Made by a program: the position numbers and the translations under genes. Of a DNA stretch of 64,000 nt, positions 26,034 through 38,046 are shown piece by piece. The stretch covers positions 77,180 to 141,179 of the forward strand of contig SIJG01000090.1 in assembly GCA_023374025.1 (NCBI GenBank). Reading direction: 5' to 3'. Source of the stretch: Heterodera schachtii (taxonomy: Eukaryota > Nematoda > Chromadorea > Rhabditida > Heteroderidae). How positions within the stretch are numbered: the stretch's first letter is position 1; each line of letters opens with the position of its first letter. A model generated the notes under the pieces. That model saw nothing but the letters and a program-made list of their open reading frames with translations. It made no database searches and was not told the DNA's origin.

Positions 26034-27888
26034 TATTATAAAGTAATTAATTGTTGAAATTATTAAAAAATAAATAAATCTGAGGAAAAAGCAAAAACAC
26101 AAATTGTAAACGATTTTATAAACATTAGTATTTGTTATTCTTAATTTTAAAAAGTTCTTTCTGCCATTTTCTATTTTCCATTTTTTTTTTCAAGTTTTCG
26201 TGTCAATAAATAATCTTAATTCAAAAAATTACACTATCGATTTAGTATAGTTAGATTATAAAATTTTTTTATTTTACTTGTTAAAACAATTCGCCGCCAA
26301 AAAAATAATTTATTAATTAGTAAAATCTTTTTCAATTCTTTCATTAAATATATGATTTAATATACAGATTTATTAGAAGATTCTAAAAAACTTTAACAGC
26401 TCCTTAAAATGTATAAAATCAAAATTTGTTTTATTTAAAATATGCCTAATTTTATTGTTTTTAATAATTTTAATTCGAAAATTCCTATTTGTATGCAGTA
26501 GAATTTGTTATTAATCTATTTTTAAATATTAGATTTTCAACTCTTAATATATAATTGCGATTTTCTTATTTTTATGAATTTATGTTTTAAAATTTTAATA
26601 ATATTAGATGAATACGCTTTGGTTAATTAATTTTTTTTTTATTGTTTCTTTTTAAATTATGTTATTTTGTAAAACATTTTTTCTTTATGCATTAATTTTG
26701 TTAATAAATTAATTTCCATATTAAATTTAAATAAATTCTTTTTATTTTCTTAAATTATTGTCATTAATTAATTAATCAAAATAAATTTGACAATAATACT
26801 TCAAATCAATGAAAATAAATTATTTATTAAAAAATAATGTAAATGATAATTAATGTCATTAATTGTAAATTTTTTTTTCAAAAATTTTTAATTAAAATTT
26901 AAAAGGAATCCATTACTTTTCCAAAAGGCTGAAATTGATTTTTTTTGTCCCGAATTCAATTCATATTTAACTAATTTATCGCTACTATTTTTATTTATAT
27001 ACAGATAATTATTAAATATTTTAAATTTAATTAATTAATATAAAAAAATTTTATTCAATTTTAATATTTTCTTGTATAGTTAAAAAAGCCCTTTTATTGT
27101 TTTTTGATATTTTGTTTATTTGCAATTTTTTTTAATTATTACTTTTTTAAATCAAATTTTATAGAAAATAATTCCAAGATTTCTATTTAATTATTTCGTT
27201 TCAATGATTAATTTAAAACTAAAAGAATGAATAAATTCTTTATTAAAATTTCAAATATTATATAAATATAAAAATGCAAAAAATTACAAAAATAAACAAT
27301 TTTAATTTTACAATTAAAATATAAATTAATAATTTTAACAAATTAAAATAATAGACTTAAATAATAAGCTTCATAAAAATTATTCAACTATCTGTTTTAA
27401 TATTATAAAATCAATTTTAATCTATTTATTTCTATTTAAATAAGCAATTATTGTATTACATTTTATATTTTTAATTAATCGAATAAACCGCCGATAAATT
27501 GAAGAAAACAGATGATTGAATTTATAAATTATATTGAAAATTAGATTTAAGGTCGATAAAAGCAATGTTAATAAAAAAACAAATAAGAAATTAAATAAAT
27601 AATTGAAAATATCAATCCTTAAAGGCATATTTCTCAAAAGAAGAATTTAAGTTAATTCTGCGAAAAATAAATTTTAAAATTTACATTTAAAAGAAATTAT
27701 AAATAAAATTCCCTAAATTATTTAAACAATAAAATAAGGCATTGAGTATAAGAAATACTAAAAAATTTTAATTGTCTTAGGACTATTGAAAGATTATAAA
27801 GTGTTCGTAATTTGCATATAATGGCAAATAAAAGAATTATCCAGAAGATAAAAGCAATAAAGACCTTCGACGAGAGATTAAGCATTAA
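26034..27888. other. AT-rich non-genic stretch
   Basis: T-biased to about 27.2 kb, then A-biased. The minus-strand 71-residue frame at 27422-27637 is Phe/Leu/Asn-rich low complexity. No gene. Confidence 0.6.
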
Positions 27889-27956
27889 GGGGGGGGGGAA
27901 TAATTCGAGATGGGCTGATTAATGGAGACGTGGCGATAACTAGAGAATATACGGTA
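27889..27956 (-). mobile_element. TACCGTA-type transposon end
   Basis: Read on the minus strand this begins TACCGTATATTCTCTAGTT, continues ATCGCCACGTCTCC and ends in a run of 10 C (10 G on the plus strand at 27889-27898). The opening closely resembles the minus-strand phrase ACCGTATTTTCTCTAATAT ending at 33840. The shared 18 or so bases and the abrupt GC-rich block suggest termini of one transposon family. No opposite end was located. Confidence 0.4.
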
Positions 27957-30900
27957 AGGGACTTATGTGTGAAAAACTTTAATTTAAAACAAATATTGTT
28001 CTAAATATTATTTAATAATTCTAATATTAAATCCATTTTAGGAAAGAACAGATTTATTTGTTAAATTCATTTTGATTAATTATCTAATTTAATGTATTTT
28101 TTAAAATTTATTTTTTTATTTTTGAAACTATAATATTTATAAATTTTAGGTATTATACATTTTTAAAAAAATTTGTTCTTCAATTACATCATGATTGCAA
28201 TTGAATGAGCCCAATCGTGTGTAATCGTTTGAGCTTTATACTTTTTAAATCATTTAAAAATATATAAAATTAGTATTTTATTTTGATATTTAAATTCATT
28301 TACTTTTTCATCTTTTTTTCATTCGAATTTGCATCTGTACATTTTTAATGATATATTTAATAGAGTTTATTGCTCTACTTTTTATTTATATTTTTGTAAT
28401 AAGTTTTTGTATATCCCTTTGAATTTTTATTTTTATATAGCATTTCTTTTAATTATTAAATTATATAAACCTTCAAAAATGATTAATGGTATGGTTGATT
28501 TTTTTGGTGCGTTATAAAAAAATAAATAAAATAATAATAGTAATATAAACTGCGATATTGATCTGGAAATTTATTATATTTAGTTAGTTAAAATATCTTA
28601 TTGTTTTAATTAAAATTTTAAATAAAGAGTCTTAAATTAATTTTCTTTTGATATTACTTTATATAACATAAAATGGCATATCTTTCAATTAACAATCAAA
28701 GTTTATAAAAATACCAATTAATGAAATTATTTTATAAAATATGCTTTATATTAATTGCCATTTTGTTATTCTAGAAAATTTTGATTTTAGCTGTTGGGAT
28801 TATTAATTTTTTTTTAAAATATTTAATGTAATTTTTCAATTAAGTTTATTGTTTCTTTATTAATCTCGTTCAAATTTAAAAAAACATTAAACTTTTTATA
28901 ATTAAGTATATTATTTAGAAATAATATAATAAAAAAAATTAGCTGTTTTCGTGGAAAATATTAGAGAAAAGAAAAAATGTTTATTATTTCTTATCTTCAG
29001 AGCATGATTATTTTTATTACTTAAAATTATTTTTACTGATTTTTTAATTATTATATTATTTTTTTGCTGAATAAAATTAATTTTTTGTCAGTATAAAAAT
29101 TGACATTAAAGGTGATTAAAAACAAAAAACAAACACAAAAAAATTTAAATTGATAAAAATTCAAAAAGTATTTTGCTTGAAAAAACAATAATAAAATAAA
29201 TTAAATAACAAAATTAAAAAAAATTGTTTTAAAATCAAGAATAATGAAAGAAAATATTAAAACAGAGAGAATTATATTAAATAATCAAAAACTATAAATT
29301 AAAAAAAAAAAGTCACATATAAAATCTTTTAAGTTATTATAAAAAATTATTTAATTAGAAACAAAATAGGCAAGAAAAATTAACAATACTTTTTGAATAA
29401 ATATTTCATAAAAAAATATTTTATAAGCAAAATAAATATCTACAGATAATATACAGTTACAGCCAAATTTTTTAAATTATTATTTTTGGTATCAAAAATG
29501 AATAGTGATTTAAATAATCATTTGACAAGAGAATCCAAAATAAAATTTTTGATTGTAATCAAAGAAAAAAGTTTAGACATGAAATGAGATTTTTACTCCA
29601 TAAAAACTTGAAATGTTTTAATTTATTACAAATTCACGAGTTAAATTAAAAAATTATAATCTTAATCATTATCATATTATTTAAATTTAATAAAAATTAA
29701 AATAATGCATTGATGTCAACATAAATAATTTTTAAAAAATAAAACAAAAAAAGTTTATGTATTAAAATATATTTTAAGTAATATAAATTACTTAAATTCT
29801 TATATTTAAAAAAATTAATAAATTTGCATAAAAATGAAGATTGTTTAAATAAATCCCATTAATTCTCATCAATTAAATTTAAACGACTTGAACCGTAACG
29901 CGGGATAAAAGAATCTAAAAACAAGATGTTATCAGCCAAAAATTAGAAACCCAAAACATTTATTTGTATGAAATAAACCAACAAAAACATTTAAATTAAT
30001 TATGTTAAAATAAATTAATGGAAGGTGTTTAATTATGAAAATCAAATAATGTATTTTTATTCAAAATTATAGATTTTTATTACATAATAAATAAATATAA
30101 AATAAGATTTCCGTTAATCAATTAGGACCTAAAAACAACAATGAAATCGTGATTCTTAAAAAAATATCTAACATTTTAATTTATTTTATTGTTATAATCA
30201 TTTTTAATTATAAAAATGGATTAATAAATGTAAAATATTAAACTCTTTTTTATAAATTACTTTTCATTATTTTAGTGAATATGTTCTATTGTACAAGAAA
30301 ACTCATAATTACAATTTTTCAATTATCAATTTATTTTTTTATAAAAAAGCTTAAAATAAATATGCAATTTATAACATTATCATTGATACAAAAAACTTCA
30401 ACTCAATTGTGCGAAAATCCTGAAAAACTCTTTTTTGCATTTGCACCACAAAAGCTTTTACTGGTCAATTTTGATTTGGTGATATTCGTTGTCGAAAATT
30501 CATAAAATATTTTCATGCTAAATTAAAAATTACTTAAAAAGGAATGCTCGACCCCATAATTAAAGTACTCCTTAATTTTTTTTTAACATAAAATATACAA
30601 AGGCTAAACAAAAAATATATATTAAATTTTTTACCAAATGACAAAACAGCGAATGGATTAAATATCAAAAAATATTTTAAAAAAATTAATCAAAATGTTA
30701 AAAATATATAAAACCAAAAAATTTAAGACCACAAAGGAGGAACAATACAAGACGAATGAGAAAACGAATGAGAAGAATTATTTTTTATGAAATTCACTAT
30801 TAAAGTAACAAAAATATCAAATAAATGATAATTTTAATTAAAATATAATTATATTGCCAAATTTTTTATTTTATAATCAAAAATTTTAGTATTATTTTTT

Positions 30901-31205
30901 TGCAATATATTGCCAAAATTATAAAAAGAATTAATTTAAAAATGGAATATGGCAGTCGGTAACACAAATTATGAATGTTTAAATACATTGGAATATAAAA
31001 ATCATAAATTGTAAACAATGTTTACCTATTATTACATTGTATTTTAGAAAATACTTAATTTGAAAAACATAATAGCAAAATTCATTTTATAAAACTTTCA
31101 AGAACATTAATAAAATAATAACTAGCAATAAAAAACTATTTTATTGATTAAAAAAATTCACAAATATAAAATATTTATTATATAAAAAGCTGGATATGAA
31201 GTAGT
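27957..31205. other. AT-rich non-genic stretch
   Basis: T-biased up to about 29.09 kb, where the strand bias switches abruptly to A-rich within a few tens of bases. The open frames at 28329-28517 and 30275-30505 have no recognisable motifs. A phrase near 29890-29915 (CGTAACGCGGGATAAAAGA) resembles part of the 2357/57301 repeat. No gene. Confidence 0.55.
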
Positions 31206-31345
31206 TCGAGGTAGAGACCGGAAATTTTAAATTTGCTAATCCCGCTGCAGGATGGAACCCAAAATTTTTTGCGGACGATCCCGCAAATCCCGCCAATCCG
31301 CATTTAAAATTTGCTGGATCCCGCGCGGGATTGCGGGATTTTGGT
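31206..31345 (+). mobile_element. Fragment with GCGGGATT subterminal-type motifs
   Basis: A dense group of ATCCCGC/GCGGGAT motifs in both orientations, including a perfect 14-bp palindrome ATCCCGCGCGGGAT (31318-31331) and a direct repeat (TTAAATTTGCTAATCCCGC at 31227-31245; TTAAAATTTGCTGG followed by ATCCCGC at 31304-31324). Clusters of CGGGATT motifs are common just inside the ends of hAT elements, and the left flank TAGAGACCGG could be a worn terminus. I infer a truncated DNA transposon. No second end was found. Confidence 0.4.
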
Positions 31346-32109
31346 AAATTCGAAAAAATTTCAATTAAATTTCAAAAAATTTCCAAAAAAGAAAAAATAG
31401 CTGTCATTTTGAAAAAAAAAGACAAATTTTAGGGGCTGTCGGGATGCATTAAAAGGGGCGACTAAGATTTTTCGATTGAAACAAACGGTAAAAAGAGATC
31501 GGGAATCAATCTGTTAATGTCCATAAATTTGACTTTTTTTTCTTGAGCGAATAAATTACCATAATAAAAATTAACTTTTAATATTATTAAAAATAAAATG
31601 TTTTTTTTGTTAACATTGTAAATTGCAAAAAAAATTATTATAATAGGTTCAATACATATCAAATATAAAATCAAATGCACAAGGTTAAATATTAAATTAA
31701 ACTGGAGTTTGTAAATTTATTTGCTGTTTCTGGACATTTTATACGACGATAATATTACAAGATGCATTTTTAAATTTTTCATTGCTTTGTCAATCTTTTA
31801 TATAATAAACGAATGCACTTTTATTAAGTGAAAAGCTAAATTGTAAGTTTCTATTTTGAATTACAATACGTACACATATTATTAAATAGAATAATATATT
31901 AAATAAAATGACAATTTTTTTTATTTAAAATATTTAAATTTAAAAAATAACATTCTTTGATATTTTTAACTTTATATAGGGAAAAATATAAACATGTATT
32001 CATTAAATCATTAATTAATAAATCAGTTTTAAAATATAGAAGAAAGACCCACTTTTGTTAAAAAACAGTTAATAGCTTAATACAGACAAACGCAATAATA
32101 ATTACCATG
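31346..32109. other. AT-rich non-genic stretch
   Basis: Slightly GC-richer to about 31510, possibly still part of the element before it. The minus-strand open frame at 31462-31680 has a hydrophobic N-terminal part but no recognisable domain. The rest is plain AT-rich DNA. Confidence 0.45.
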
Positions 32110-32463
32110 CGCGTTTCCTAAATCCGCCAATGTGTTTGACGATAAAAAATGGCTAATATATATAAATGCATAGCTTGGCTCAAATTCAACCAAATTAATA
32201 ATATTTCATGATATCATTCAATAGCTTTAATTGTTCTCTTTAAGAATATATTTTTCCTAAATTTTTAACTTAAGTATAAGAAAAGTTATTGTCACAAAAT
32301 TTCAAAAAACACTAAGTCAGTATTTTTGTTCAGGACATTTTTGAAACTCAATAAAATTTTCTGAAATTTTAAAGGTAAATACAGAATTCATAGGGCTATT
32401 GAAATCGAATAGTTTGTATAATAATCCTATATTATATATAAGTGGCACTTTTTAGGAAACGCG
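32110..32463. mobile_element. Short TIR element (MITE-like)
   Basis: The left end CGCGTTTCCTAAA (32110-32122) is the exact reverse complement of the right end (32451-32463), enclosing about 350 bp. Inside the left end is TCCGCCA, and inside the right end (read inward) AAGTGCCAC, so the similarity continues imperfectly. No target duplication is clear. A related motif stands alone near 14012-14035, and the shorter palindromic element at 34170-34293 begins in a similar way (GTTTCGTAAAAATCCGCCA). Non-coding. Confidence 0.5.
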
Positions 32464-33639
32464 TCAGCATGTATTTATATTAGAACATTTTCCTTTAAAT
32501 TTTCCATTATAAAATTATTTAATTATTACTTTCATAAATTCATCTAATAGAAATTTTTTTTATTTAATTAATACTTCGAATAAATTATACTGTTCTTAAT
32601 TAATTATTTATAGAAACGGTTAATTAATTTATTTTTAATTATTAATGTAATTAATTTAAAAATTGTTTGAATATTTTTAATTTGCTTAATAACAGAAAAA
32701 AAAATTATTTAAAATTATATTAAGGCATAATTTTTTTTACCTTAAAACAAAAAATTATTCATATCAACGAATAAAAATTTATATCTGTTTTTTGTTTTAA
32801 TTATTAATATTTTTCTAAATAGTCTATCGATTGTAATAAATAAATGATTGCAAGTTCTAGCTGCATAATTTAAGTCAGGAATTACATAATTTAAACAAAC
32901 ATCATAATATATGAGATAAACAGGAGCTTCAACATGTGAAATTTAAAATATTCCAACACAAAAATATTATATAAATCAAAGCCAGCATAAATATTTATAA
33001 AAAAGAATATCACTTCAATTTATTTAGTGTATAAGCATTGGAAAAATTTTATTTTGATTATTCCATTTGTAATTTTTAGTGTTTAATAAAACAAATATTT
33101 TCTTTAATTATAACTGAGTAAAAATCAACATTTAAATCAAAAAAGTCATTTTATTTAAATAAATTAAGAACTATTCATAATTCCCAAAAATATATAATAT
33201 TTAATGAAACAAAATTATTTATTTTTTAAAACATTAGAAAAACAAAAATTTTTTTTTTATTTCTCATACTAAAATGATACATTTTCCTAATGGAGTAATG
33301 TTAATTTGAAATAATAAAATAATAAAAAAAGATATTATTAAAAAAATTTCACTATAAATTTTTTTATAGAAAATAAGCAAATTTTAATTTTAACAATTAA
33401 TTATTTTAAAAATTTTTCAAACAATTTAATTAAAAGATCAAAAATAATTATAAATAATAAATGAACATGAAAACTGAAAACTGAAAAAAATTCTCAATAC
33501 TAATTTGGCATTAATTTTATTTCTTTATAGATAAAATTTGTCATTTTTACAATGTAACTCATCAATTCCTGCACCACATACATATACTTTAGTTGTGCAA
33601 CCATGGGAGATAGCCCTTGAAAAACTAAACAAAAAATTG
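32464..33639. other. AT-rich non-genic stretch
   Basis: A-biased low-complexity DNA with no gene and no structure noted. A 96-residue frame starting at 33538 runs into the next segment and is not supported. Confidence 0.6.
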
Positions 33640-33840
33640 TTCTTAACCGGGCCGGTCCGGGTTCTGGATCAGGCACTTTTGGTGCCCGAAATTGGTGCGA
33701 TCGGCTTCCGGAAAATGATCAATCAATCACTGAGTTTTTTGTGGATCGCCCACACTGACAATGAGCTTTTTGTGGAACGACTCCTTTTTCTAAGAAGGTT
33801 GAAAATAATCTACTATGGCATATATTAGAGAAAATACGGT
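33640..33840 (-). mobile_element. GC-richer element with TACCGTA-like end
   Basis: An island containing CCGGGCCGGTCCGGGTT, a hairpin GGCAC-TTTTG-GTGCC (33672-33686), and two approximate direct repeats TGAGTTTTTTGTGGATCG and TGAGCTTTTTGTGGAACG (about 33731 and 33763). Its right edge, read on the minus strand, is AACCGTATTTTCTCTAATAT, matching the element end at 27956. The 96-residue frame across it (33538-33828) is like no protein I know. I read the island as non-coding transposon remains. Confidence 0.4.
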
Positions 33841-34169
33841 TAATTTTTTCAGGAATTTTTTATAATTCTTTAAACTTAAACTCTTTTTTTCAATATATTT
33901 GTATGAATTTGTTAAATTCTAATTTTTATTTGATTATTTTGGACTTATGAAAGTAGTAAAATTTTTTCATTTTCTGATAATTTAAATTAATATAATTTAT
34001 AAATAGCTATTTAATTATATTTCATATTTTTTTTAATGTATTCATTATTTAATTGTTATTTTTAAATTATATTTATATATTTGTTTTACAATAATATTAA
34101 GCAATGAAAGTTATTTAAAAATTGTAATTTAAAGGAAACAAAATCTGATATAAAGCCATTATCGTGCTG

Positions 34170-34293
34170 GGTCGTTTCGTAAAAATCCGCCATTTTAGCG
34201 ATTTTTTCGACAAATCATGGCATATCTTAGTTTCAAGGCAATCAAATTTTTAAATTTGATAACGCCCAAAGTGGCGGATTTTACAAAACGACC
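34170..34293. mobile_element. Tiny palindromic MITE-like element
   Basis: The outer 31 bases on each side form an imperfect inverted repeat: the left reads GGTCGTTTCGTAAAAATCCG, then CCATTTTAGCG, and the right, read inward, GGTCGTTTTGTAAAATCCGC, then CACTTTGGGCG. Total length is about 124 bp and there is no coding potential. No convincing target duplication is visible (TA follows the right end but does not precede the left). Confidence 0.6.
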
Positions 34294-35046
34294 TAATCCT
34301 TTAAAAATCATATATTTTCTCTATTAAGCATAAAAAATTATTAAAAACAATAAACATACATTTAAAAATAAAAAAAACTTTATCAAACATTGCTTTCTTC
34401 CCAGAAAAGAACCCTTTAAATGGAACGGACGAATATATCAGAAATATTTATAAACTAATTTTAATGCAAATAAATCCTATTTATAAGATCTTTCTTCTCT
34501 GAGTTCCATGTTTCACTTGATACTATAAATGTGGTCGTATAATGCTAATTTTGGTCAATAAAATTATATAAAATTATACACTTTAATATGTTTTCAGTGT
34601 TTATAATAATTATTGATGGTATTTGATAAGGGTTTGTACTTTAATGTTTTTCTTCCATTGTTTATGTATTATTCAATTCATTTGATGGAACAATTAAAAC
34701 ATTATACTCGCCAAGATAAAAAAAAAATCATTTCGCGTTTTTATTAGAATTCATAAAAAATCCAAAACAGTGGTAAAGATAAAATATTTTCGCATCATTT
34801 GATAGATCAACTAATTTAAGATCATTGTCATCTTGGAAAGAAAATTTAAATTGACCATTATAAAAAAATAAATAAAAATTCCAAAAAAATTTAAATACAA
34901 GTTAAAATAAGTTGTTAAAAATAATAAAAAAAATAAAGATTAAAATTCAAAATCATGTTTTAAATCAATTTCTTCAATCAATTAATCAATGTTTTTCAAA
35001 TTATAATCGATAAAAATATATAAAAATAAGAATCTCGCGAATCCAG
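34294..35046. other. AT-rich non-genic stretch
   Basis: Mixed A- and T-biased DNA between two inverted-repeat elements, with no gene or structure recognised. Confidence 0.6.
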
Positions 35047-35052
35047 TTTATA

Positions 35053-35713
35053 CTAGAGAATGGCAAATCAACTTTTTTATTGCTTTTTGCGGGGTATCAA
35101 TTTAAATGTTGATATTTAATTAAATCAACTAACATTATGCATCAACCCAAATATCAACATAATTTTTATAAAATGCGATAATTTTTTAAAGTTTATTTGA
35201 ACGGTTTATAATTTTATGAAGAGAGATAATGTAAAAATGAGAGTGTGCTGAGTTTCAGTCCCAGTCATACAAAACATTTTGGATGACGGAGGGTAGAAAA
35301 ATAATTTGAAGAGAGAGTCCAATAGGAAGGGAGTTTACGTCCTTTCTTCGCTGATTCTTTTGGTAATAGACGCAGATTCCTCATTATGTTCTATGTTCTC
35401 TCTATATCTTAAATCTCTTCCCATAACACTCTTTTTTAATTAATTTTTCTTTATTCTTCCTCATCAAATATGCTTTTGTATGGCTGGGGCTGAATTTAAC
35501 ACCCTCTCACTTTTGCGTTATCTCTCTCCCCATTTTTATTTTCCGCCAAAAGTCATTTTTAAAAAAATGACCGTTCATTTTAAAAATTTAAAAAAGCATT
35601 GATATTAGGTTGATGGCATAATGTATGTTGATATTAAATAAATATCAACGTCAATGTTGATATTTATTAAACAATATTCGCTAAGAGAAAAATGTTGATT
35701 TGCCTTTCTCTAG
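35053..35713. mobile_element. 661-bp TIR element with TTTATA duplication
   Basis: The left terminus CTAGAGAATGGCAAATCAAC and the right terminus read inward CTAGAGAAAGGCAAATCAAC differ at one base. The inverted similarity continues for about 110 bp (TTGATATTTAAT, CATTATGCATCAACC and AATATCAAC in the left arm; closely related sequence in the right). TTTATA lies immediately outside both ends (35047-35052 and 35714-35719), a plausible 6-bp target duplication. The interior contains TTCAGTCCCAGTCATAC near 35253 and a stretch rich in CTCTTCC-type motifs. No transposase is present. The superfamily is not determined. Confidence 0.65.
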
Positions 35714-35719
35714 TTTATA

Positions 35720-37201
35720 CATTAATTTTTTAAATTTTAAATTTTAAGGATGGGATAATATATATGAATGTTCGATTTTTAGCCAAGATCTTCTTTGCTA
35801 AATATAGATGAACATTACAACCGAATGTTTAAATCGGTTAAATCATTTTTTGTTTTTATTTAAGATCATATTTTCTAAAAATTCGTTTAATTAGCATATT
35901 TTAAATTTGGAAACATTCAAGAATAAAATATTAAAAAAATAATTTTTTATTAAAAAAATTTGCATACTAAAAATAGTCACTCTCTTTGGTTTTTTTTTAG
36001 ATTTTAATTTATTAATTTTTTAAGATTTAATATTTTTAAATTTGAGTAATAATAATATTAAATTAGTTTTATATTCAAATAATTGTTTAAATTTTAATTT
36101 TAATTTCTCTTTTTTTTGGGTTTGTTTGTTTTCGCTTGTTTTTCAATTAAAAAATTTTTTCTATACATTTTGTTCAAAAACTATGAATTTTTTTTTTCTC
36201 AAATTTTCCTTTGCCGAATGATGTATAAAAATAATCATAAGAAATCATGCAAATTTCATTAAATAATTATTAGATTATGTTTTTAGATATATTAGGCATT
36301 TTCTTATCTTTTAATTAAATTTTAAACTATTTTTTATTTAAGTTTTATTTTTATCAATAATAATAATTATTTTCATGAGTTATTATTTTTTTAATTTATT
36401 GGATCATTTCAGTTATATAAACGCATTAACTTTTATGGTATAAAAGTTTAAAGATGTTAAAAATATTAAAATGAGATTATTATTATTTGTTTATTTTATT
36501 CCATTTTTTAATTAAATAATTAATTTACACTTCATTAAATGCTATAATTAATTTACACTTCATTTTTAATTATTTAATAAATTCTTGTCATTCTATGGTT
36601 TAACAATTTGTGATGCAGTTGGATTGTCATACTTATTTTTTTCATGTATATTTTCAATTAAATATTTTTTTAAAGCATTTGTAAATTTTGTAGAAAAAAT
36701 AGCGATTTGAAGTGACCTCCCATTGATATATTTTTTGCTTAATTGTTTTTATTTTAATATAATTTTTAATATTCGATATGAATTTTTTTTTAAAATAATA
36801 AAATATGCAATATTCCAATTCAAAATAAATTTAACATTTTTTTAATATTTATAAAATAGGAAATGATCCTTAAATAAAAATATAAAAATCTAATAATAAT
36901 AAGAACATAAAATGAATAAAAAAGACAGAAAATAAATTTATAATGGACGAAAACTTCTTAAAAAGACGACCCCCAACAAATTACCAAAAATGCATCTTCT
37001 TCTTAAAATCGTGAATACTTTTACTCGCGATAATTATTCTGTTAATGTTTAATATTCAAATATTCATCATTTGGAAAAGAAAAAGATGGAAATTAAAACT
37101 TAATATTGCAAGAAATGTTAAAAATTATGCTAATTTTGCTTCACACTCATTAATTCTTCCATTTACAGAAGTAAACTTCTATATGAAAATCGTACTCAAT
37201 T
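35720..37201. other. AT-rich non-genic stretch
   Basis: T-biased to about 36.8 kb, then A-biased. A 20-base direct repeat TAATTAATTTACACTTCATT occurs twice near 36519 and 36545. The 74-residue frame at 37045-37269 reads into the inverted repeat that follows and is not supported. Confidence 0.55.
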
Positions 37202-37410
37202 TCGAACCCCGGACCCGAACTCGAACAAAAAGTCGAAAAGCCAAAATTTTCAAATTAGTTTTTTCTTAAAAATCGGATTAAATACCTGAAAACAAATTAA
37301 ATGCCATCAATCCTGCAATAAGAGATCATTTATGCCGTTTTTGAACCAAAAATGCCAAATTCGAAAATTTGGACTTTCGACTTTTAGTTCGAGTTCGGGT
37401 CCGGGGTTCG
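37202..37410. repeat. GC-rich inverted repeat
   Basis: The left arm (37202-37251) and right arm (37361-37410) are reverse complements over about 50 bp with few differences. They share CGAACCCCGGACCCGAACTC followed by GAAC and, after one changed base, AAAAGTCGAAA. The spacer is about 110 bp. This looks like a small foldback or MITE-type element, and it directly abuts the 15-bp tandem array at 37414. Confidence 0.7.
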
Positions 37411-37413
37411 GAA

Positions 37414-37479
37414 TTTTCACTGACGCATTTTCTACTGACCCATTTTCCACTGACGCATTTTCCACTGACGCATTTTCCG
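37414..37479 (+). repeat. 15-bp tandem array
   Basis: Four units of about 15 bp, consensus TTTTCCACTGACGCA, followed by the junction TTTTCCGGGCGCC. The first two units carry small changes. On paper it encodes a Phe-Ser-Thr-Asp-Ala repeat, but the frame is short, lacks context, and is best seen as a minisatellite. A fragment of the last unit and junction recurs at 23604-23626. Confidence 0.75.
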
Positions 37480-38046
37480 GGCGCCGATATTCAATTAAAA
37501 ATTGCGAAATAGGGGCAAAAAATTAAAATCTGTGCTTTTTTCAAAATTAAAATCGATGTAAATGACTTTTTAACAATTTAATGACAAAATACAAAACATA
37601 AATTTTATCTTTTTTGGAATAAAAAGCAAAAAAAGTTTGTTTTTCTTACAGAAAAGATAGGGGCGTTAAATGAAGAATTTTCGTGTTAAAAATGTGTTTC
37701 ATCTTTTTTCATTGAATTAAAAGCCGCAGAAAAAATAACTAAAAACATAAAAATCCCCCCTCCCTACTTATCAATTCCAGCTAATTTTTGAGCTGCAGGC
37801 GGTCAAAAATTACGTGAGTAGGACTAATTCAAACAGAGTCAGTCTGTTTTAGTTGTTAAGCTCCTTCATATCTTTGATGAACTTAATCAATGTTAAAATT
37901 TTTAATGATTAAGAATAAAAAAAAAATTAATGTCTATCTTTAAGACTAGTGATTTTTTGAAAATTTTCAATTCGTTTTTTTGTAGGTTTTTAGTGTAAAT
38001 CTTATTGATATTAGTAAAATTGAAATGAAAATATTATTTTTGACTG
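37480..38046. other. AT-rich spacer between repeats
   Basis: No gene. A GC-richer patch at about 37755-37860 includes CCCCCCTCCC and GAGCTGCAGGCGGTC. It is not recognised. Confidence 0.5.

Noticed and set aside
25838..26041. Ser/Leu-rich 67-residue frame
   Set aside because: It is simply the translation of the (TC)n tract.
33538..33828. 96-residue plus-strand open frame
   Set aside because: Its higher GC comes from a repeat-like island with hairpins and direct repeats. The translation resembles nothing known and crosses the island border.
37332..37526. Frame with Phe-Ser-Thr-Asp-Ala repeats
   Set aside because: It crosses the right arm of a non-coding inverted repeat and a minisatellite. 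There is no upstream or downstream gene context.
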